From assembly GCA_903919925.1 (NCBI GenBank), contig CAIXKO010000530.1, positions 1 through 46,198 on the forward strand: 46,198 bases of DNA. The letters run 5' to 3'. The stretch is from an uncultured Bacteroidota bacterium (GTDB taxonomy: Bacteria; Bacteroidota; Bacteroidia; Bacteroidales; UBA12481). The position numbers were made by a program, and so were the translations under genes. Positions 28,653-36,579 of the stretch are shown here, in pieces. Position 1 is the first letter of the stretch; every line of letters begins with the position of its first letter. The notes below the pieces were generated by a model, which worked only from the letters and a program-made list of their open reading frames with translations, was not told where the DNA came from and made no database searches.

Positions 28653-29840
28653 TCACTTCAGCGTATAAAAGACAATCACCGGATTATCCTCAACTGTCAT
28701 TTTCTCAATTTGCGTAATTAATTCCGGTGGATAGCTGAAGTTCCTATTGGCTTTTATCTTTGGCAGGGCCTCGATAAGTTCTCCTGCCCCGACCACCGAA
28801 ACCCATTCTCCGGATGAGGCAACAGTCATGAAAACTTTAGAGGTGCAAAACAGAATATCATCGCTATCTAATCCTTCTTCCAGGTGCCATGATTTATTTT
28901 CTGACTCGTTGATCATTACATGTGCCCATATGTAGCTTTTCTGTTCATTTTCCCGCGTTAAAAGAAATTGGTAATAGCCACTCCCGGAAAGAACTCTCCC
29001 CACTCCGATTATTAATTTGCCAGGCGGATAATTGAGACCTTGAATAACTGCTCTCATATAATCTTGTGTTGAATAATGGCCTGAGCCAAAATTGCAAATT
29101 ATCTTTGGTCGCATGGAATCCTGGTCAATCCTCCAGATGGTATCCATACCGACGCCGGTATAGAAGAATCCTGTGAGCGGGCTGCCCTCAAGACTGCCAA
29201 ATCCTGATTGAGTTTCCTTTGTCACCTTAATGTATCTGGCTGTATCTGAAGTCTTGGCGTTGATAATGTTAACCTTATAATCAATATAACTTGTGAAGGC
29301 GCTCCGGTTCCCGTCAAAAATCCGACAGTTATTTAAACCATTTCCGAATGGAATTTCCCGATTCAACGTTCCATTGAATGAGTATTCCAATATTTTAAGC
29401 ATCCGTGATGGATAGATCATTACCCTCAGCGGATTCTCAAAAACACTCATGTCATTGACATCCGAATATTCCCCCGGGCCTTTACCCACTCTTCCGATAT
29501 TGTTCAGGAATTTACCCCCGGAAGTGAAATGCAGTAACTTACTTTCTCCCCCAGATTTTCCACCTCCCCCTGATGTTGAAACCAGGATGGAATTTTTACC
29601 GGCATAAAGGTTCTGAATGGATCCGATCAGGCATCCCGGATTTGTTTCCAGCGGTACAATCCTTATACTTTTGGCTATTTCAGACAATTTGGCAATAGGT
29701 GGAAGATGCGCCGGATCAATTGACAGAAGGATTACATCTTTTTGATTTTGGTGCTGCTTGGCTGGTTGACATGAAACCAGAAATGAAAGAATTAACACAA
29801 ATATAAAAGACCGGAAATACACAAGAACAGTAGATTTCAT
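28653..29840 (-). CDS. 6-bladed beta-propeller lipoprotein with Gly-rich insertion
   Basis: Lipobox LVSCQ; NIGRVGKGPGEY; STSGGGGKSGGESK insertion; C-terminal VEDNPVIVFYTLK. Confidence 0.83.
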   Translation of the reverse strand: MKSTVLVYFRSFIFVLILSFLVSCQPAKQHQNQKDVILLSIDPAHLPPIAKLSEIAKSIRIVPLETNPGCLIGSIQNLYAGKNSILVSTSGGGGKSGGESKLLHFTSGGKFLNNIGRVGKGPGEYSDVNDMSVFENPLRVMIYPSRMLKILEYSFNGTLNREIPFGNGLNNCRIFDGNRSAFTSYIDYKVNIINAKTSDTARYIKVTKETQSGFGSLEGSPLTGFFYTGVGMDTIWRIDQDSMRPKIICNFGSGHYSTQDYMRAVIQGLNYPPGKLIIGVGRVLSGSGYYQFLLTRENEQKSYIWAHVMINESENKSWHLEEGLDSDDILFCTSKVFMTVASSGEWVSVVGAGELIEALPKIKANRNFSYPPELITQIEKMTVEDNPVIVFYTLK

Positions 29841-29898
29841 AATGGTTGTTAAGGTTTGTTCATGACCAGTATGGAGGCATCAGTTAAAGCATTTACGG

Positions 29899-31095
29899 CT
29901 ATTTTAGGTTAACAATCATAACCACCGGATTATCATCATCTTTCAAGCTGGTTACCATTTTAACGAAATTATCACGATCGGCCTGACTTTTGAATTTCTT
30001 ATTTTTCATTTCTCCGCTCTGCCATTGTTGTAGCAGATTGACCGGCTGGATGAAACTGTAAACCTTATTCACTCCGTCGGTTTCTTTTGGCCAGAAATCC
30101 TGTCCCCCGTCCAGATCATTTTCAACTAATCCTTTATCCGTTTTAAACCCACTCATTTGGCCATCCTTCAGAGAAACCAACCCGATCCGGTTTGATTTTT
30201 GATAAATAAACCGAACAAACAAAGTGCTTTTAGTTTCAACCAGATTAATATAATTGATGTAATCGTATTTCACTTTTTCGTATTTGGCGCTTTCGTACCA
30301 TACCTCATCCGGGATACGGCTTTTGCCAAAATCAAGTACATACCTGGGCAGGAAGGCTCCCTTGTCGCTAATTGCAAAAACGGTATCGCACATTTGCTGA
30401 TAGGTCAATCTTGTTAAGGGGTTTATGTAGAAATTACCGAATTCGATAACACCTCCAATGGGGAAGTTAGTTTTGGTTTGATACTTCTTCGTCACATTCC
30501 CTTTTTTATCTTGCAGATAATAGAAAAAGGCCGATGAATCCGGAACCGGATATCCAAATGGCGCAAGAAAGATATGTTGATCATTGGCTAATGGCGCGAA
30601 CCACCAACTTGCATAGGCGACAGGACATTCGCTAAGCTTTTGACCTTCTGCCGAATAGCACGACAAGTGGTTGGAGCTTTTAGAAAACAGATAGACCTTA
30701 TCGCCAGTGGGGGAAGCCTGGATATTGAATGCCCCAAGATGTTCCAACGGACCCTTTCCAATAGTGCCAATTTGCCGGATAAATTTCCCCTGCTTGTTAA
30801 ACAGGAAGACTTTACCATTATCCCGGTCCTTTGCAAAAATATGATCGCCTCTGACTATATATTGTGAAGGAGTAAAAAAGCAATCTTTGGTGGTTTCCAA
30901 TTTTACGTACGAAATATCGGTAGCAATTTCAGAGAGTTTTATTGACCCGGAGGATTTGGCGATCTGCTCCAGGTTTATGGTTAGGATTTTTCCATCTGAC
31001 GGAATATTAGAAGACCGGAAACTGCACAAAGTTCCAAATATCACAAAAATGACAAATTGGATTGTCCTTCGCTGAAATGATCTTGCAATTTTCAT
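29899..31095 (-). CDS. 6-bladed beta-propeller protein
   Basis: LSEIATDISYVKLETTKDC; GTIGKGPLEHLG; DLDGG; C-terminal DDDNPVVMIVNLK. Confidence 0.85.
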   Translation of the reverse strand: MKIARSFQRRTIQFVIFVIFGTLCSFRSSNIPSDGKILTINLEQIAKSSGSIKLSEIATDISYVKLETTKDCFFTPSQYIVRGDHIFAKDRDNGKVFLFNKQGKFIRQIGTIGKGPLEHLGAFNIQASPTGDKVYLFSKSSNHLSCYSAEGQKLSECPVAYASWWFAPLANDQHIFLAPFGYPVPDSSAFFYYLQDKKGNVTKKYQTKTNFPIGGVIEFGNFYINPLTRLTYQQMCDTVFAISDKGAFLPRYVLDFGKSRIPDEVWYESAKYEKVKYDYINYINLVETKSTLFVRFIYQKSNRIGLVSLKDGQMSGFKTDKGLVENDLDGGQDFWPKETDGVNKVYSFIQPVNLLQQWQSGEMKNKKFKSQADRDNFVKMVTSLKDDDNPVVMIVNLK

Positions 31096-31186
31096 AGGAT
31101 GGCTTGTTTTAAAAAGTGTTTAAATAGAACGTTATCCGAACGATTCAATTATGTCGTAAAATCTTAAAAGTGTTAAACTCTATCTG

Positions 31187-32371
31187 CTATTTATATCGGC
31201 CTACAATCAAAACAGGATTGTCCGCATCGCCCAGTTGGGCAATAGTTTCTTTTAATTTTGAGCGATAGGGCTCGGCAAATTTCGGATCAGCCAGAGCGGT
31301 TTTGGCCTGCTTCAGCAAATCAATGGCCTGGTAATCATACTGCATTATTCCATTTCCCTGAAAAACAACAAACTGACTCTGGGTTGAAGGGATAAATTGA
31401 TTGGTTGGGTCGAAATAAAGAGGGCCTTGTTTAAAAACTCTTCCAGCCTTTTTATCCAGGATATAATCTATTATGTCTCCCTGGGTGGAGTTTGATGTAA
31501 TGTTTTTAGTTAGATAGAAGTTGTAGAACGAGACCCAGTCGGTCGTTTCAAAGTTCAGGAACATACTTTTGTGACCCGCTATTCCTCTGGCTGGATTTAC
31601 ATCTCCATGATCAAATACCATAAATGGGATCAGCTGATTTCCCTGAACTGTGTAAATGGTATCCCTGTCTCTTACATGATACCGGAAAAGAAACTTGCCG
31701 TTAAACAATGTAACGCTTTGCATCCTGATATTCAGGCCCAAAGGGGAATCAATTTTTCGAATGAGATTCCCTGATAAATCCTGTTCATACAGATAGCAAT
31801 TCTCGTCAGCTTTTTTTGATGGTCCGGCCGGTAACACCCGCAGCCGGGTATCTTCCGTAAGCTTTATATCTGTATCCATTCCTGAAAATGCCTTCTTCAG
31901 GTTCCCCAGATACTTCCCCGACCTTAAATCAAAACTTAAAAAATAGCTTTCTTTGGCGTAATCATTCAGGTACAAAATCTGATTCTTCTCGTCAACCACC
32001 CATTTTGAAAATATATATTCCGTTGGACCTTTTCCCTCGTGAACCAATTTCCGTATAAATCTTCCGTCAGAATGAAACTGGAGAATACCAAACTTGGGCT
32101 GCTGAGCCAAAATGTAATCCTTAGTGACATAATAGGTTGCCTCGCCCAACAGGCACTCTTTATTCGTTTCCAACCGGACGAATTTAAAATCTTGCGCAAA
32201 ATCCGACAGCTTTAGTGACAGGGAATCCTTAACTTTTTTAAGATGAATCAGATACTCGCTATCCTTGCCGTGCTGGATGATGCTGACTGTTTCATCATCC
32301 TTTTGCCGGAAGCCCAAAAGCAGGAGAAACAAAAGAAACGTGATCTGGAACAAACTTTGCTTTTTTGTCAT
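31187..32371 (-). CDS. 6-bladed beta-propeller protein, signal peptide without lipobox
   Basis: KFVRLETNKECLLGEA; VHEGKGPTEYIF; C-terminal GDADNPVLIVGRYK. Confidence 0.8.
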   Translation of the reverse strand: MTKKQSLFQITFLLFLLLLGFRQKDDETVSIIQHGKDSEYLIHLKKVKDSLSLKLSDFAQDFKFVRLETNKECLLGEATYYVTKDYILAQQPKFGILQFHSDGRFIRKLVHEGKGPTEYIFSKWVVDEKNQILYLNDYAKESYFLSFDLRSGKYLGNLKKAFSGMDTDIKLTEDTRLRVLPAGPSKKADENCYLYEQDLSGNLIRKIDSPLGLNIRMQSVTLFNGKFLFRYHVRDRDTIYTVQGNQLIPFMVFDHGDVNPARGIAGHKSMFLNFETTDWVSFYNFYLTKNITSNSTQGDIIDYILDKKAGRVFKQGPLYFDPTNQFIPSTQSQFVVFQGNGIMQYDYQAIDLLKQAKTALADPKFAEPYRSKLKETIAQLGDADNPVLIVGRYK

Positions 32372-32422
32372 TGTATAAGGTTAAGTATCTAAAAATGATT
32401 TTATTATCCTGATTGGAGTTCT

Positions 32423-33580
32423 TTAAAAATCTTTAAACCGATAATACACCAAAACTGGATTACCATCCATGGTTACCTTCTCTGCTTGGATAAACCCCGG
32501 AACCTCTCTCCGCAGAATTACCTTTTGGGCTTCTGTGAGTTTACTGATGGATTCAAACCAATTAATACCATCAATAACTGAAACAAACCACGATCCGTTC
32601 GTCTGCCTGGGGATGTTAACCGGACAACCCTTGAAATTTCCAATAGAATTTAAGGTGTCAGCAGCGAGGAATCGATGATTTTTTGATTGGTGATCCAGCA
32701 CCCAGGTCCCGCGGGGTTCACCTCCCATGCGTATCGAGGCAGCCAGATGAGATGGCGTATTGGTCAGATAAATAAGTCCGTGTACCTTTTGTTTTTCGTC
32801 GTATGATTTAAAAAAATCGCCTGGAGTTGAAAAGTATTTGAGTGTATCGATCGCGGACGAACCAAAATCAAGGGTTAGCAAGGTATCGATATGGTCAGGC
32901 CAGATTTCATAGATCCTGGTATCGAAAACCTTGTGGTAAAGTACTGATCCTGCAGTTGTTCCAGCTGCAAATCCCCTGCACTTATCTCCGTCAACGGGCT
33001 TTGGGAAAGGAAAGCAAAGCTGTTGAACCCGGCCATCCCAATTGATGAGGGCAAGTTCGAAATTCTCTCTGTTTGCACCCATTCTCCCGGCATGAACGGC
33101 GATGAGATCCTTGTTAATCAATTGATATGGATAACCTTCGAAAGAAGTTTTGGCAGATCTAAGGAATTCACCTTTCAGGTTAAAGTAGAGCAATTTCCCG
33201 ATCTGGTAGTCATTCATGAGCAATTCCGATCTTTCTTCATTGACTGTAATATCGCCTACTGAAACGTATTCTCCGGGGCCTTTCCCATTTGTACTTAACG
33301 GATGAAGAAAATTCCCGGTGGAATCGAAACAGCTGAAACCATTGCTGTTCGCTATGATAATCAAACCCGGGGCATACTTAATTTCATAAACATATCCGAT
33401 CTGGCACTCCGGTTTGGTTTCCAGAGGGATGACCCGGATTTCTTTGATGATATCGTCCAGCGCAACGGTCTGGGTTGGCCAGCTCTTAGGATCGACGCGA
33501 TAGTTTGTGTTTGTAGATAGTGGTGAAGTGCAGCTGAACAGTCCGATTAGGGAAAGAATAATAATAAAATATCTGGTCAT
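32423..33580 (-). CDS. 6-bladed beta-propeller lipoprotein
   Basis: Lipobox LFSCTS; IRVIPLETKPECQIG; STNGKGPGEYVSVGD; MDGNPVLVYYRF. Confidence 0.85.
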   Translation of the reverse strand: MTRYFIIILSLIGLFSCTSPLSTNTNYRVDPKSWPTQTVALDDIIKEIRVIPLETKPECQIGYVYEIKYAPGLIIIANSNGFSCFDSTGNFLHPLSTNGKGPGEYVSVGDITVNEERSELLMNDYQIGKLLYFNLKGEFLRSAKTSFEGYPYQLINKDLIAVHAGRMGANRENFELALINWDGRVQQLCFPFPKPVDGDKCRGFAAGTTAGSVLYHKVFDTRIYEIWPDHIDTLLTLDFGSSAIDTLKYFSTPGDFFKSYDEKQKVHGLIYLTNTPSHLAASIRMGGEPRGTWVLDHQSKNHRFLAADTLNSIGNFKGCPVNIPRQTNGSWFVSVIDGINWFESISKLTEAQKVILRREVPGFIQAEKVTMDGNPVLVYYRFKDF

Positions 33581-33601
33581 CAGTCAAAAGTTTAATTCAG
33601 C

Positions 33602-34759
33602 TCAATTCTCCTTGAGTTTTGTCTTGATTATCACCGGATTACTATCCTCTTTCAGACCTTTAACGACATCCAGGTATTTCTGGTTTGGATTCTTAATCCA
33701 GCCTTCCTTTTGAGCGGACATCAGATAGATAGCTTCAATAGCGGTATACAGATTACCATTTAAGTAATTTTTCTCAAACCGGAATGGAAATCCACCATCC
33801 AGATCATTCGGAATTCCCATTGCACCAGGCTGCACAACCGTTATTTTACCGGTGGCCGTATTGCAGATTGCAGCGTAATCTTTATCCTGATATTGGAATT
33901 CAACGCAAAATGATTTATTACCAACAGGTTGCAAGGAAAGATTGGAAATATAGTTGCTTCTCTCCGCCTTTGTTGCACTTTTATAATACAATTCATCAGG
34001 CAGCATTTTCCCGTTGGTATTAACAACAGCAAACGGCCTTACTTCGTTTCCTTCTACAACATAAACGGTGTCACTCCGGGTAGGAACAAAAAGATCTTTA
34101 TCACCCATCCGGCAAAAAGAAGCGTATTGGTAGAGTGGTGGGATTTGAAGTTTACCGCCTGACGGCATGGTCATGAAGGGTTTGACCATCCCCTCAGTAT
34201 TAAATATAAAATGTCGCCCGAAAGCGGAACCCATCTGCCCTGGCATGAAAAGAATGCCCAAATAAGTACCGTTTTGCGTCCGGAATAGTTCCTGGGCGGG
34301 GTAAGGAACTTTGAAACTCCTTAGATGCTTTCCTTTAAGAGAATAGAATATCAGGTTCGCTTCGGTGCTATTGTAAACAATAATCTCATTTGCTTTATCA
34401 TCCCAAAACACCGTATTAATTGCACCAAACTCCCCGGGTCCTTTGCCAATATTGCCTATGTCATTGATATACTTCCCTTTCTGATCAAAGACTTTTATCT
34501 TGTTATCGCGGGTGGCCACAACCAGGAGATTCCCGGCTGGCAGAATAATATTAATTCCGGCCAAAAGAGATTTCGTAGTCAGCTCCAATGGAATGTAAGA
34601 GATTTCTGTCGCCAGGTCACTCAACTTGAGTTCAGTTGTTTGCCCCAGATTTTTACCCAGTTCAAATTCGGGAATCGATTTCTGGGCTTCGGTTTCAAAG
34701 TGGCTGAAGAGAGCCATAAGAAACAAACTCATTACAGGAAGGATGTTGGAAGTTTTCAT
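33602..34759 (-). CDS. 6-bladed beta-propeller protein, signal peptidase I-type signal
   Basis: Start at MKTSNIL; LSDLATEISYIPLEL; IGNIGKGPGEFG; NDLDGGFPF; EDSNPVIIKTKL. Confidence 0.85.
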   Translation of the reverse strand: MKTSNILPVMSLFLMALFSHFETEAQKSIPEFELGKNLGQTTELKLSDLATEISYIPLELTTKSLLAGINIILPAGNLLVVATRDNKIKVFDQKGKYINDIGNIGKGPGEFGAINTVFWDDKANEIIVYNSTEANLIFYSLKGKHLRSFKVPYPAQELFRTQNGTYLGILFMPGQMGSAFGRHFIFNTEGMVKPFMTMPSGGKLQIPPLYQYASFCRMGDKDLFVPTRSDTVYVVEGNEVRPFAVVNTNGKMLPDELYYKSATKAERSNYISNLSLQPVGNKSFCVEFQYQDKDYAAICNTATGKITVVQPGAMGIPNDLDGGFPFRFEKNYLNGNLYTAIEAIYLMSAQKEGWIKNPNQKYLDVVKGLKEDSNPVIIKTKLKEN

Positions 34760-34838
34760 TTGGTAAGAAGTGGTGTAAGTATATTGTTGAATTATAGACA
34801 CATAGATCAAAGTTCCATAGGATATTTATTGGGTTCAC

Positions 34839-35138
34839 CTAAAATAGTGAAGTTGGTGATAATTCCTCACTTTTCTTTATCAAACCAGACCTTGGACTCC
34901 GTTTAAGATCATAAGTATGACTGGTTTCCAACCTCTTAAGCACCTCGTCACTATTCACGCCGAAATACCGGCAAATGAACATGAAAGTAAACAATTCTAT
35001 TGAAGCGTCGCCTTTTTCCAATCGGGCAATGTTAATATTGGTCTCGCAGTATACTTCATTCTGCGTTTTCCTGGCCTGTTCCCTTTCCTTGCGTATTTCG
35101 GCTGCGAGTGCTCTACAAAATTCTTTCTCAGGTTTCAT
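34839..35138 (-). CDS. XRE-like HTH regulator
   Basis: MKPEKEFCRALAAEIRKEREQARKTQNEVYCETNINIARLEKGDASIELFTFMFICRYFGVNSDEVLKRLE: HTH_3 pattern. Confidence 0.75.
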   Translation of the reverse strand: MKPEKEFCRALAAEIRKEREQARKTQNEVYCETNINIARLEKGDASIELFTFMFICRYFGVNSDEVLKRLETSHTYDLKRSPRSGLIKKSEELSPTSLF

Positions 35139-35296
35139 ATTCGTTAAATTTTCAATTTTCAGAAGAGACATAATGCCCCTTCAAAAGGCATTAATTTGAC
35201 GAGAGTCCAAAACATTACCGGCAGTACTTAAAAAATGCTGCTAATTATCAGTATATCAGCAAGAAAACTTTGCGGCTAAAATTGCTTTTCTCTTCT

Positions 35297-35327
35297 TTGT
35301 GGGATTCTGAGAGATACAGTACATTTG
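35297..35327 (+). promoter_or_regulatory. Bacteroidota-type promoter, TTTG-N20-TACATTTG
   Basis: TTTG at 35296-35299 and TACATTTG at 35320-35327; ATG follows at 35334. Confidence 0.65.
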
Positions 35328-35333
35328 GCAGAC

Positions 35334-35942
35334 ATGAATAAGCGTAGACATTTGAATTACAGGGATGCAGAACTTTTGCATTTAATCCGGAGCAAGGATG
35401 AGCAGGCATCGGCATTTTTCATGAATAAATTAATCCCGCCACTTAAAAAGTACCTCAAGAGTATACGCCAATATTCCAGGGATAAGGATATTGAACTGAG
35501 TTCACGGGTATTAACAGCGATCATATTGATGAAGGATGAGCCTGTTCTTACATCATCTTTATTGACATTCGGAATTTCGATTGCTAAAAACCAATTGGGC
35601 TCAGAAAGTCAGAAGATCCAGGATGTCAACAAACCAGCGCAGTTTTTCGATGAATTGCCATCTGATTATGATATATACGAGGTAATTGAGAAGATCGAAC
35701 GAAAAATACTGGTTAACAAGTCGTTAAATATGATTTCCGATAAATGCCGGCGTATTCTGCAGCACTTTTGTAAAGAAATCAGAACACATATTGCCGCCGA
35801 AGAAATGGGCTTCAGCTCCGCAAAGGTATATCTGGTAAAGAAGTCGGAATGTTTGAAGAAGTTAAAAGAGATAATGATGGAAGCACCTGAATTTCCTGAA
35901 TTATTTAATGATTATTTAAAGAATGGTCATGAAAGAGCTTGA
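35334..35942 (+). CDS. RNA polymerase sigma-70-like factor
   Basis: DAELLHLIRSKDEQASAFFMNKLIPPLKKYLKS...LNMISDKCRRILQHFCKEIRTHIAAEEMGFSSAKVYLVKKSECLKKLKEIM: sigma2/sigma4-like layout. Confidence 0.65.
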   Translation: MNKRRHLNYRDAELLHLIRSKDEQASAFFMNKLIPPLKKYLKSIRQYSRDKDIELSSRVLTAIILMKDEPVLTSSLLTFGISIAKNQLGSESQKIQDVNKPAQFFDELPSDYDIYEVIEKIERKILVNKSLNMISDKCRRILQHFCKEIRTHIAAEEMGFSSAKVYLVKKSECLKKLKEIMMEAPEFPELFNDYLKNGHERA

Positions 35943-36579
35943 TGACATTATTGTGGAAGATGTGTTGGATGTTTTTGAATCCCGGGAAAAGATTAGGGAA
36001 ACTCTTGGCTTTGTCCGGGAATCCTATGATAATTATGTAAGGCATCGGCGCAAACGACTGGTGTTAGGCTTGTCAGCGACAGTAACAGGTATTGCAGCGG
36101 TTCTGTTTCTTTCGCTGATGATTATACCATCCTTAACCAGGCTTAATACCGAAACGATTTTTAACAGTGCTTACCGGAAATTTCAGGTCGACGTCAATAC
36201 GCGAAGCATTGAAAAAGCGGATCTGACTTCCGCAGCGGCAGCTTTATACAATCAGGGAGATTACAGTGGAGCATTAGCGAGGCTTGATTCATTGCTCGTA
36301 GGGAATCCCAAAAACAGTCAGGTATTATTCATAAAAGGGTTAACCAAAATGGAAACCGGCGAATATGACGCAGCCGGCAGTTTATTAAGCCAGGTAGCTA
36401 AAAGTGGCGGTTCTTTTGAAATAAATTCACAGTGGTACCTGGCCATGATACATTTAAAGCAGGGAAATATTGATGTAGCCAGGCAGCAATTCGGGTTAAT
36501 AAAATCAGCGAAGAACAATCCTTATCGGAAACAGGCCGCAAAAATCTACCGGCGTCTGCGTTTTAGAAACAGCCAATAG
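35923..36579 (+). CDS. Single-TM TPR protein
   Basis: TM segment VLGLSATVTGIAAVLFLSLMIIPSL followed by TPR-like repeats (ALYNQGDYSGALARLDSLLVGNPKNSQVLFIKG...). Confidence 0.75.
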   Translation: MVMKELDDIIVEDVLDVFESREKIRETLGFVRESYDNYVRHRRKRLVLGLSATVTGIAAVLFLSLMIIPSLTRLNTETIFNSAYRKFQVDVNTRSIEKADLTSAAAALYNQGDYSGALARLDSLLVGNPKNSQVLFIKGLTKMETGEYDAAGSLLSQVAKSGGSFEINSQWYLAMIHLKQGNIDVARQQFGLIKSAKNNPYRKQAAKIYRRLRFRNSQ

